DNA from: Tetrahymena thermophila SB210
Lineage: Eukaryota > Ciliophora > Oligohymenophorea > Hymenostomatida > Tetrahymenidae
Direction: 5' to 3'
Length of the DNA: 64,000 nucleotides
Assembly (NCBI RefSeq): GCF_000189635.1
Contig: NW_002476162.1
Coordinates: 1 to 64,000, forward strand
The notes below the pieces were generated by a model. It was given only the letters and a program-made list of their open reading frames with translations, did no database searches and was not told the DNA's origin. Both the position numbers and the translations under genes were made by a program. Numbering within the stretch: the stretch's first letter is position 1; each line of letters begins with the position of its first letter. Below, in pieces: positions 12,187-23,216 of the stretch.

Positions 12187-14042
12187 TCAAATAATTTTAA
12201 TGTCTTTGTCTTGTTTTATCAAATCAGTTAATTCTACATCCAAATAATATCCTTTAAGAGCAAAAAATTATGGCTTTAACTTTAGTTTGACAATTAATAT
12301 ATCGATTAGTAAGTCTATTATAATCATTATAGGCACAGATATTGCCCAATTAATATAATTTTAATCACTCCAATTTTACATTATTAATGAGCTAACTATC
12401 CAGAAACATATCATCAATCCCATGCAAATCGTATAAAATATGTATGTGTAAGTATGAGATTAGAACTGAGATTTTTCAATTTATTGAATAAATTCTTCAT
12501 CATCTTTGTTGTGTTCAGAAGCTTTTATAATTTTTATCTAAGAATCCAAAATTATTTTAAATTTTTTATAGTTAAGAAAGTTTAAGTATCCTAATAAAAA
12601 GCAAGGAGGCCAACTAATGAAAACACTTACAAAGCTAAAAATTACAAAAGAAAAAATCTATGAGCTATTCTATTAAATTAAGATGCATTAAATGAACATC
12701 TAAAATGTGATTTGAGTAAATAGTAAAGTAGTCCTACTATTTTTATTAAAGTAAACTCTATGCTCTACTTTAAAAATTGAATACAAAGGAATTTATGTCT
12801 TTTAAATTAATGGTAAAAATGATTAGTTGAGATATGTTGTTTGTTTAAAAAAAGAAAATTACTTTTAAATTGTTTCTGTATTCATTTTAATAAATATTTT
12901 TATAGTTAGGCCTGAAATAGGCAGAAAAAAAGTAAATAGTTAATATCACTAAATACCCCCAAAAGCCATAATTACTATTTACATAAATTTTTTCCTATTA
13001 TAAAATAAATGCTAAATATATTAATTTTTAGATGAGTTAACTTACATACTGCTGATCAAAACACCCAACTTTAATGATAGGGTTTTTATTAAACTGCTAA
13101 ACATCTCTCAAAGCACCTAATAAAATATTTTATTACCCATAACTTTAGTAAAAATATTAATAAACATCATCTTGCAGTAAAAATATTTCATCGAAAACAA
13201 ACCAGTTAACATTTTCTTAGGCACAGTTTACAGCTATTTATGACCCGTGATATTAAAAAAATCCATGATTATATTTCAGGCTAAAGTATTTTTGAAAATC
13301 TGTTGAAGGATTTATATTGATAGTCTATTTATTTTTAGTTAAATTTAAACAATCAAATATTTAAAAAACGTTTTTACTTACTTATTAATTATTTGCAAAC
13401 GGGGACAATAAAAAACTTCCTTCTAAATACCAGCTCATATTTTATTTTCCTTATCTGTTAAATAGAAAACTAACAGCTGCTTAGGTTATTGCTTATCCAT
13501 TTTCGCTATTTTCTTGCTAATTAGTTGTACTTTATGCTTTCATATAAAATACAAGTTCAACATCAGGAATAACAGACTGATATACATCTTCATACATGTT
13601 TTTATATAATCTTCTATGTCGTCCCGGTGTGTATATTTCAATACTTGTTAGATTAAAAGTCTAAATTTAGTTGTTTGTGTCTTTGGCAGTTATTGAAATA
13701 CCTCCATCGCTAACTGAATACTATTTAATTCCTGCAAATTAATATATATAAAGTATCCAAATTTATACCTTTTTATGGTAGTCTGCTTGAGAGACTGAAA
13801 TTTTGATATCCCTTTAATCAAAAATAAAATAGAATGGATAATCAACATCATTTTTGCACGAATAATCTTGTTTTATATAAATTGGAGATTAATTTTCACC
13901 CTTTTTTATAAAAACAATAGGTTATCAATTGATCAATTTTTTATTTATTTAATACAAAGCATTGTATGTTAAGTTATCCTTACGAATTAACAAGTAATGG
14001 TAATTAAATTAGAAGCAATGGTAGAATATATTATTTAATCAT
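12187..14042 (-). CDS. Alpha-carbonic-anhydrase-like membrane protein lacking zinc ligands
   Basis: Six exons (13956-14042, 13769-13900, 13382-13720, 13046-13324, 12864-12994, 12187-12664) give 481 residues. The last acceptor could instead be at 12634, removing 10 residues. A signal peptide (residues 1-20, MIKQYILPLLLIQLPLLVNS) precedes a carbonic-anhydrase fold marked by GENQSPIYI (30-38) and, in exon 4, YHGSQIAVNC...ENVNWFVFDE, which matches the family's Y-x-G-S/P-C/W-x-V blocks. At the zinc site the usual H-x-H...E-x-H pattern reads E101, Y103 and V130; the accompanying P105, H108 and E128 are kept. Zinc-dependent CO2 hydration is therefore unlikely. After residue 280 there are four hydrophobic segments (about 288-308, 325-350, 397-419, 430-455), so the fold faces the lumen or exterior. 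It may be a receptor-like or adhesion-like CA-related protein (inference). Confidence 0.85.
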
Positions 14043-14464
14043 TCTATTTAAATATTTAATAAAAACTTCTTTGTTATATTAATTTCAAGATATGTTAATT
14101 TATTTATTTATTAGAAATATTAAATGCAAGTAATTTGATTTTATTCCAAATTCAAAAAAAACCAGAAAATTTAACAAAAATAATAATTTGCAAACAGTTT
14201 GTTTACTTAGCTTTAATTATAATAATCAATTTTAAAATATCTATTTTATAGTAAGGTTAATAAATATACTTTTGATATGTTTTTGATGAGAAGTTGTTTA
14301 AGCTAAAAGCGAAACCAAAAACTAATAGATTTATTTATCTATAGAAAACTAAACAAAATATTAATATCAAATATATAAAATAAATATTTAATAATAGTAA
14401 TTAATATACATATACACTTTTGCTAAATAAAGATTTCTTTTAATTATTTTACTAAAAAATTGGA
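14043..14464. other. Short intergenic spacer
   Basis: About 420 bases of AT-rich sequence between two minus-strand genes. It should hold the promoter of the carbonic-anhydrase-like gene and the 3' region of the Rab gene. Nothing else seen. Confidence 0.6.
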
Positions 14465-15461
14465 TCAGTTATGCTCTGATTTTTTCTTTTTTATTAATTC
14501 TTCAACTATCATATTAAATATTCTATCTATTCCTTCTCCTGTTTTGGCTGAACACTCAGTAAACAAGAAGTTTTTCTCTCTAGCAAATTGCTCTGCCTTC
14601 TATGTTGAAACTTTTACCATTTCATAAGGTGAATCTATTTTATTACCAACTAGAGCTATAATCATGCCTTCTGTTTTTGCTTTATCTTCAAGCTCGTTTA
14701 TCCATAATTACAAACTATTGAAACTATCTGCATCAGTCACATCATAAACTAAAATGGCTGCCTAAGAATCTCTATAAAACCTATAAATTTAATTATTTTT
14801 ATTATTACATAAAATCTCTTTCTCGCTCTTTTAAAATAATCAAAGCCCATTTCGTATTTTTACTTACTTTGGCTTCCACAAAATATTGAGAATTAAAATT
14901 TACATGGAAAGGATTGAGCCTATTTTTTTTTTAGAAAATATTGTTAATATTTTACATATATTTTTGAAAATTTATTAAACAAATCAATAAAACCGATAAA
15001 AACGTGTAAAATGATAAAGTTCAACAATTTTTTTGTTCTGGTTTAAGTAAAAGTTAAAAATGATTAATAATTTACGATATCTTTCATCTCCTGCTGTATC
15101 CCAAATATGCAAAGACAAAACGGAATTATCTTATAATGTAATATTTTTTTCTATGTATGCTGCTCCTAATGTTGCTTGGTGGGCTGGATCAAATATTCCT
15201 TATTTAAATCTTTGAGTGATTGCAGTTTTTCCTTTATATTAGATTAAATATATTCTATAAAAAATGTTTCAAACTAAAACTGCTAAAATAGCTGTTTAAA
15301 ATTAATTCTAGTTGCTATTTTAATTGAATACCTACTGCTATATTTCCTAATAATACTACTTTTGCCTATTATGCTGGTTTTTTTTCATCCCTTAATCTTA
15401 ATGCTCTCTAGCTTTTACTACTAGATGATGATTGTGAAGATCCTCCGCATACGTTTCCCAT
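14465..15461 (-). CDS. Rab5-group (ARA6-like) small GTPase with N-terminal acylation signal
   Basis: Four exons (15332-15461, 15076-15231, 14904-14919, 14465-14780) encode 205 residues; exon 3 is only 16 bases. The protein starts MGNVC, a site for Gly2 myristoylation and Cys5 palmitoylation, then a serine run. The GTPase core shows the P-loop GNIAVGKT (39-46), switch I T64, WDTAGDER (87-94), a YRSILSMFYRDSQAA block as in Rab5 proteins, NKID and SAK. The C-terminus ends in a Lys-rich stretch and SEHN with no prenylatable cysteine. N-terminal acylation replacing C-terminal prenylation is the defining arrangement of plant ARA6/RABF1 and apicomplexan Rab5b, so I assign it to that endosomal group. 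The position normally held by catalytic Gln (TAGQE) is Asp92, which should slow GTP hydrolysis. Confidence 0.9.
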
Positions 15462-17002
15462 TTTTATTATAAATCTATAGCTAGTATATTTTAACTTTAC
15501 AAAGAAATATTCTATTTTTAACTTATTAACTCTCTCTTGCCCTAAGCTTAATTTCTTTTTCGTTTTTGTCTTAAATTTTTTTTTTCTAATCAAACCTAAT
15601 TATTTTTTGTTCAAAAGCAAAAGCTATTTTTGTGAATAATATCCTTCTTCTAAAAATGTAAAAAAAAAAAAATTGAAAAATTAATCATCAGCTAATTTGA
15701 TGTTTTTGTTTATAAAAACAATATAGTTAAAAAAATTGGTTGATTTCTCTTTAAAAATATAATAATTTGCAAAACAATAAAAATATAATACAAAAATATA
15801 TTTTAACAAATAAATACTACAAAATTAACTAAGATATTATTTTAGTTTAATACGAATTGAATGCTTTGCAAATATTTAATTAAATTTATTACTATTGTTT
15901 TTTTCTAAAATTTTTAATTATTTATCATTCAATTATTCATTTTTTGTAGTGTAAATGTTAATAAACGATCTAAAATTTTAAATATTAGTATAAACTACTT
16001 AATTAAATATTTAGTAATATATCTGCCTCCACCATTTATTATTTAAAAGGGATAAAAAATAATTTAACTTACAAATTGATTATTATGATAATTATATTTA
16101 AAATTAATATATTAATTAATACATGTAGTTAAAATAAAAAAGGGTTTGTTTACAATACACTAATTAATAAAAATTTAAAAAATATTTATTATCTATTTTT
16201 TAAATTCATTAGTTGATTGGAATTAGATACCAAGGATATTATAAAATTCTATTAATATATTTTGAATTTCTCTCATAGTATTTATAAATAAGTTATTTAT
16301 TCCAAGAAAATAATTAAGATTGGCTTTAAGAATACTCAAGTAATTAATACCTATATGTAAATGGTAAACAGTTATTTTTCAAAAATTATCTTGATGAAAC
16401 TGTATTTTAAAAGCAGAAAGGTAAATTAAAATTTTTAGTTTAAAATTTGAATTAAAATGAATAATTAAATTGATTGATCCATCCAAAAACTAAGGCTTTA
16501 AATTTATTTTTGAGTCTTTAGTAAGTTAATAAGAGCAAATAATGGCTAATCCTTGATTAAATTATTGAAGCTTTTATAAATACTAAGTAAAATTAATTTT
16601 TAAACTAGAATACTAAAAGAGAGTACTAAAAAGTATCAGTGTAGATTATTAATATTTATATGTTTTTAATATTTATTTTCATAGCTTTAATAAAGAATTA
16701 TATAAGCCAATAATTTAATTTATTTTAAGCTCTTTAATAATTATTAGAAATTATTTGCTGATTTATCCAAACATAACTATATCTTGATTACATTTTTGAA
16801 GCTTGCTTTTATAAATAATAGATAAAGTTAATTTTTAAAAAAGAATACTAAAAGGAGGATTTAAAAGTAAATAATCATTTTTTTCATTCTTTCTTTTTTT
16901 GATAAGTTTTTTTATATCAAACGTGCTTATTGGTTAATTAATTAATAATTTATTTATGTGACTAAATATAAAAAGATTTTATTTTATATTTTTTCCTTCC
17001 GT
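15462..17002. other. Intergenic, with a diverged direct repeat
   Basis: About 1.5 kb of AT-rich spacer. A segment near 16550-16630 (GAAGCTTTTATAAATA followed by TACTAAAAG motifs) recurs in diverged form near 16782-16860, about 235 bases downstream. No gene recognised. Confidence 0.5.
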
Positions 17003-18507
17003 TCATTTGTCTTATTTTTGCAAACTTATTAGAAGTTAATTGAATTGAAGTTATTATTGATCATCTTTACATATTTATTTAATTAATTAATTATTAATTT
17101 AAATTATAAACTTTTTATAAAAGAAAAATAATTTACTTGGTTTAGTATATTCAACCTTCTTGATTAATCCAGGAGTTGTTTTTGAATCAAAGAACTTTGT
17201 ATCAAATTTTTTATTTTCTTCTCTAAAATAATAAAAAATTTAAAAATAATTTTAATTTAATTTAAATTATCAATTTCCAAAAATTTTAAAAATTAAATGA
17301 AATAAGACTTAAATTAATGAAGATGGAGAAAAAATAAGTATTTGTGAAAATAAAATAATAATCTTTAATTCTTTACTTATTACAATCTTAAGGTTTCAAT
17401 TTTAAGTATTTTAAACAGTTTTCGTCATATTAAAATTATTCTATATTATAGAGTAGTTAATCTGGGTCTAGTCTTTTTTCTGCTACATGATTAACCATAT
17501 TACTTAAAATATTTTGAATGAAATTTTTGTTTTCATGGTATTTTAATTCAGGAAAAGCCTCCATTAAAGACTATGTATGCAATTTTTATACTTTTAATAC
17601 ATCAAAGTTATTTTAAGTTAATATTTCAAGTACTAATACTCCTATTGAAAATACATCTACCTATTTATTTTTTATTATTCTTATTAAGTTAGAATAAATT
17701 TATAATTTATTTTTAAGTACTTTAAGAGTATATGGCTTTTAACCATTATAAACTTCTGGAGATTAGTAATAGATGTTTCCCATCAAAGTCTGTATAAAAT
17801 GAATAAATTAATGAAGTATTTGAATAAAATTTAAATTACATAATTTGTATTCTATAATTTAGGATTTTTGAGTTAATGAGATAGTCCAAAATCAGCTTTA
17901 AAATTAATTTACATTAAATAATGAATAAATATATCAGTTTTTAAATAGCTATTACATAAAACAAACATCTTTTTATCAGAGCTATAAAGGATATTAGCTG
18001 GTTTAATATCGCTATGTATGACATTTTATTAATTTAAGACTTGTAATGCTTTCAACAGCTAATAAGTTAATGCTATCACTTGGATAAAATTAAACTTATT
18101 TAATTTTTTGATGTCTTCCAGACTACCTATTTGAAATAATTGGGTTTATGATTTTTCTAATTTTTGTATTTTTTAAAAATTTATTCTATACAATCATATA
18201 ATTCGGTGACAATAGCTTTCATTTTTATTTTTTTATCAACAATTTGATCTACTTTCTGAATCACATAATCCTGACCTTTTAGTTTTTTTAAAATTTCATT
18301 TTCTTTTTCATAATCATCCTTGTACTATTTATATATTTTAATTGCTACAGAAGTGTTATCTTTCGATGCTTTGTAAACTAATGAATAATCACCTTCACCT
18401 AAAATATTTTCAAGCTTATATCCAGGTTTACTTAGAAATTAGGTTACTTTATTTTCATTTGTAACATCGCTTTACATTTATTTAGAATTTCCAACACAAT
18501 TCCCCAT
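17003..18507 (-). CDS. N-acylated protein kinase
   Basis: Seven exons (18192-18507, 17956-18126, 17840-17895, 17721-17789, 17377-17660, 17137-17222, 17003-17064) give 347 residues in consistent phase. The start MGNC predicts Gly2 myristoylation and Cys4 palmitoylation. Kinase motifs in order are the Gly-loop GEGDYSLVYKA (37-47), VAIK with Lys57, VIHSDIKPANIL with catalytic Asp145 and Asn150 (HSD in place of HRD), SDFGLS (163-168), an SPEVY site in place of APE, and DVFSIGVLVLEIL. All residues needed for catalysis are present, so it is probably active and membrane-tethered. The C-terminal ~45 residues are Lys/Asp/Gln-rich. Group could not be fixed: the short helical lobe and HSD suggest a ciliate-specific branch. 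The last two small exons rest on phase and composition only. Confidence 0.85.
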
Positions 18508-18982
18508 ATTCAAATATTTTGATAGGCTTGACCTTTTAGAATATTGATTAAGCTTTAGAAATATATCTTTAATTGAATTTTAATATTCAAAGAAAGTATC
18601 AAAAGTTAATAAAGTAAATTAAAATTTTTAAATTAAATTGATGTAAACTACAATAGATAAATAAATACAATTAAGATATTAAACTAACTTCAAACAAAAA
18701 TCTTTAAGATTTCAAATTCATTTTATACAATAAAAATAAATTATAATGTCTACTGTAATTAAGGTTATAAATTTATCACAAAAATTATTTTTAACAAACC
18801 TTAATTCATTAATAAGAATATGTTATTTTAAAATTCTTAGTTTAGTGTAGGTATAAAATATGAAAGTTTTAGGTATATATTTTTTTAAATTCTGATGATA
18901 TAATTATAAAGAAAAATATATTCAATATGATTAATTTTTTTGAAATACAATATTACTTAACCAAAATAAAAATTTTTTTTTT
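18508..18982. other. Intergenic spacer
   Basis: AT-rich 475 bases between the kinase start and the 3' end of family-1 copy A, both on the minus strand. Nothing further seen. Confidence 0.6.
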
Positions 18983-21195
18983 TCATGTTAAAGAAGAGTA
19001 AATTCTTTGATCTATCACACTTAAATTATTTTGATTTTTGCACTTATTAATAAATTGTTTCATAAAATCAATTTACTTATCAATCGATAAAGAAATTGCA
19101 AACTATTCTTCAAAATAGGTCATTTTACTATCTACTTATTTTTTATAATTAAAATTAAAATTAAAGATTCCCTTAAAATATAAAATGATATTACCTTTAA
19201 TGTTTGTATTATTTAAGTGTTTTACGAATTCTTTTGAGCAACCAACTAACTTTAGGGCAGCTAACTGATCTTTACTCAAAATAATCATGACAGCTTTCTT
19301 CAAAAATATTAATTCTTCAATAATTTTAGAAAAATCTATTATATTATCAACTTATTGTCCAATTAATTAAATAGCTTTTTTATCTAATCCTAAAGACTCT
19401 TAATAATTTTATTATTTAAAAAACCTATTGAATAAAATAATTAAATTAATTTTATGAATCAGAATATAAAAATAATCAAATTTTATTTCTTAATAGAATT
19501 AAAAGAAAGTTATCTAACAAAAATTGGATACCTAAATTTGAATATCTTATCCTAAGCAGTCTGTAATGCTGGTTCTTCTTGAAGTCCTTTAATATTTTCA
19601 AAAATTTTATTCTCATGCACATTCTTAACTTTTATGTTTTCTTCTGTTTAATTTAATTATGTGCTTTATTCATTTACTTCATTAAAAATTGTAGTATTTT
19701 TGCCTTTTTTAATAAATACAGGATTTTTTTATTCAAATTATGTTTAAAATGAAATTTCTTTGTTTATTCTTGGTGATCTTTATTTATCATATCTATTTAT
19801 TTAAGGGCTATTAAAACTTAACTTGGATGAATCTCTCTTCGACTTAGTGGATGAACAGGGTGAGCTAATGATATATTTTTTTGATGAATTAGTAAAATTT
19901 TATTAAATTTCTGTATTGAAATCTTCTTTAACTTCGTCTTTTATGTTATTATTTATTTAGCTTAGAATAATATTAGCCTCCTTTGTTTTTAATGTAGGGA
20001 TAGAAACAGATTCATTAATAGTTTGCTCATCTAAGTCTTCTTTTTAAAAATTTTGTTCTTATTAAAGACATTAACTGTCTTGATATCTTTTTAAATTTGG
20101 TAAATTGTTTTCCTAGCACAAAACTTATGAATAATTATCTAAGAAAATATTTTTTAGAACAAGAACAAATAAATCTTGTTTTATTAGTCTCTGTGCAAAA
20201 TATTTTCCTATGATTCCTAAGCACATTAAGAGAGTAAGAGTACTATTGCACTGGGCTAGAATTTAAGGAAGAGTTGGGTATTAAATAGAAGTATACTACT
20301 AAAATTCATCCAAATCTATATGAAATTGAGTAAAATAATTCAAGCCTATAACATTTTGAACTGTATGTGTATCAAATATCTAAGTGTTGACTGTGTATGA
20401 TATTGGGGAGTTAAATGTTTCTGAAGTCTGTAAAATTGCTCCTTATTTTACAGAAGTAGATTATTATTATAATTTGAGCTCAGATATTGCTATGTTTGTC
20501 GTTGAAGTTAATATAATTTAGCTTCTATAACACTTTTCAATGCTTTTGGTTGTTGTATTAAACTGAGATACTTAGATTTTTACTTTTAATAATGTTGCAG
20601 GATTGTTGATATATTTATCTATTTGATCAGAGCTGGCACAGTTGTTGGGGATAAATGTTTTTCTACTATCAGTATCTTAGCATCTATAGAGTTAAACCAT
20701 AACATAGGAAAATATATTCTAGTTATTATCTAATGCCATGGTGTAGTTTTTAGGTACATTTGAGAAATCTAAACAATCAAAACCAGCTAATTGAGGATTC
20801 TAACATTTAAAAGTTTTCAACTACCAAACTTTTTGACCACTATTATCTTAGTAAGCAAATTTAGCTAAAGCTACAACATATGTCTTATTTTATTTCTGTT
20901 GAACTTCATCAATTGTGTTCAATCCATTTTAGCTTAGTTAATATGCAAAATAATCGCTCTATAATCCTACATTTATTTAACCATTAGAGATGAATGTTTG
21001 ATTTTTAAAAATAGGATCAATTTAGTTAGTAAAAAACTGAATGAAGATTTCAATGAAATAGAGTGCGGCTATAACAATTATAGATATAGTCAAAAACGCA
21101 CCAATGAGAGTTCTTTTTCTTAGCCTTTATTTCTAAGAATTGAATTGAAAGGTTTAATAAAAGATGTCAAAATTTTTAATAAATGTGAGTACCAT
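18983..21195 (-). CDS. Two-transmembrane ciliate family protein, copy A
   Basis: Three exons (19532-21195, 19195-19424, 18983-19134) encode 681 residues. A short cytosolic N-terminus and a basic stop (RLRKR) lead into transmembrane segment 1 (about 29-54). An ectodomain of roughly 255 residues follows with conserved cysteines at 131, 141, 172 and 186 and many Asn-x-Thr/Ser sites, then segment 2 (about 311-334). The long tail is a variable Glu/Lys/Asn/Ser-rich region ending in a conserved ~110-residue helical module (QESLGLDKKAIQ... to the C-terminus). From memory, Tetrahymena carries a very large set of such proteins annotated only as putative transmembrane proteins; function is unknown. Topology alone recalls two-helix channels such as P2X, but no sequence similarity supports that. 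Three paralogues follow in this window on the same strand. Confidence 0.85.
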
Positions 21196-21451
21196 AATTA
21201 ATTTTTTATTATTTCTTTGTTTATTATTTGCTTTTATATTTATATTAATTTAATTAATTTAAATAATAATTATAATTATTAACTAAATTGAATGTAAAAA
21301 TTACTTTTTTTAATTTAATTTATGGTTAATAAAGTGTTAGAAGTAAATTTAAAATTAATTATCACTGAATGCAATTCTTTTATTTTACGATTAACAATCT
21401 TATCAAAAACAGTTTAGTTTAAAAAACAACTAACTCTAATAAAGACTCATT

Positions 21452-22776
21452 TTAAAAGTAATATATAATTATTAAAGATAATAATTTACTTGATTTAGTA
21501 TCAAACATTTCATATTTATTAAATAAAAAAGATATATTTTAGTAATAGTTCTAGAATATTTGAATAATATTTAAATTTTAAGGATTTATCCGTATTAATA
21601 TTTATGAAATGTTAGTAAATTTTAAACAATAAAATTATTTTTCTTAAGTTTCATTTGAATAATTGTGACAGTTTTAGAGCATTTTAAAAGGAGATAAATT
21701 AAAAATTAATCATTAATTTTGTTTGTTTTAATTTTTAATCAAAAAAAGATAAAACATTTACCACCAATCAATTATTTTTTGCTAACATGTATTGTTTTTA
21801 CCAGAAAGTTCTATATTATATTAGTTTTTTAATCATATAAGCAAATAAATTTACATGAAATAATACTATTTAAGAATAATAATAGAAAAAGATAATATTA
21901 AATTAAAAATTACCTTAAAAATATAAATAGGAAAAATAGAATTTACTTTTCCACAAAAAAAAATAAAGTTATTGCTATTTGCTGCATTTTTTTTTGGTTG
22001 CTAAGAAGTTTCTATTGAAAATTAAATAAAATATAAAAAAATTAATTAATTATAATTTTTATGCTATTTTATTTTAATATGTTTACTTTTTAATTTTGGA
22101 AAAATGTGGTAGTTCTAGAGCATTTTTAAAAGGATATTTTCAAAAGTAATATATAATTATTAAAGATAATAATTTACTTGATTTAGTATCAAACATTACA
22201 CATTTATTTAAATTTTAGTAATAGTTCGAATATTTAAATAATATTTAAATTTTAAGGATTTATCCATATTAATATTTATGAAATGTTAATAAATTTTAAA
22301 CAATAAAATTATTTTTCTTAAGTTTCATTGGAAAAATGTGGTAGTTTTAGAGCATTTTTAAAAGGAGATAAATTAAAAATTAATCATTAATTTTGTTTGT
22401 TTTAATTTTTAATCAAAAAAAGATAAAACATTTACCACCAATCAATTATTTTTTGCTAACATGTATAGTTTTACCAGAAAGTTCTCTTTTATATTAGTTT
22501 TTTAATCATACAGTATAAGCAAATAAATTTAAATGAAATAATATTATTTAAAAATAATAATAGAAAAACATAATATTAAATTAAAAATTACCTTAAAAAT
22601 ATAAATAGGAAAAATAGAATTTACTTTTCCACAAAAAAAAATAAAGTTATTGCTATTTGCTGCATTTTTTTTTGTTGCTAAGGAGTTACTATTAAAAATT
22701 AAATAAAATATAAAAAAATTAATTAATTATAATTTTTATGCTATTTTATTTTAATATGTTTACTTTTTAATTTTAA
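21452..22776. repeat. Tandem duplication of ~0.68 kb intergenic unit
   Basis: The stretch from about 21452 to 22090 recurs nearly identically from about 22142 to 22776. Shared landmarks are a motif around AATTTACTTGATTTAGTATC (near 21482 and 22168), the block ACCACCAATCAATTATTTTT (near 21760 and 22434) and TTGCTATTTGCTGCATTTTT (near 21971 and 22650). The two units differ by small indels. They lie upstream of copy A and downstream of copy B. No coding frame resembling a protein was seen. Confidence 0.85.
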
Positions 22777-23216
22777 ATAATAATTTTATTTTTTATAAAT
22801 TAAAAAATAATTTATAAATTTAATGATAATTAATTTTATATTCTTTTTCCTTTTCTTATTTTATTTAAAATTAATTTATATATTAATAAATTACGAAATA
22901 TATCATTTTATTTTTATTTTTAAATTCATTGTTTGTTTATCATTTTAACCATTCATTTTTTGAGCTCCCTCGGTATTCGGTCAGGGCAAGTTATGAGGTT
23001 ATGTGGTAATTTCTAAAACTTTTAGCTTAAAAATTTTTTCCATAATTATTCTATTAATTATTAGAATATATTATTTAATGTATGAGGGTTTAATGAAAAT
23101 ATTTTTAAAAGTTTTGCTGATATAATTATTAAGAAAAATATATTCAAAAGGATTAATTTTTTTGAGAAAAAAAAACACATAATATTACTTAATGAATATA
23201 TATAATAATTTATTTT
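22777..23216. other. Intergenic with an isolated GC-rich patch
   Basis: AT-rich spacer apart from about 30 bases at 22962-22992 (GAGCTCCCTCGGTATTCGG then TCAGGGCAAG). That patch is far above local GC content and belongs to no gene I can see. Confidence 0.5.

Noticed and set aside
15408-15593. Minus-strand standard-code ORF beginning upstream of MGNVC
   Set aside because: The upstream Lys-rich part is leader sequence; the Rab starts at the internal ATG (15461) that gives the acylation motif, and the frame continues past TAG as Gln.
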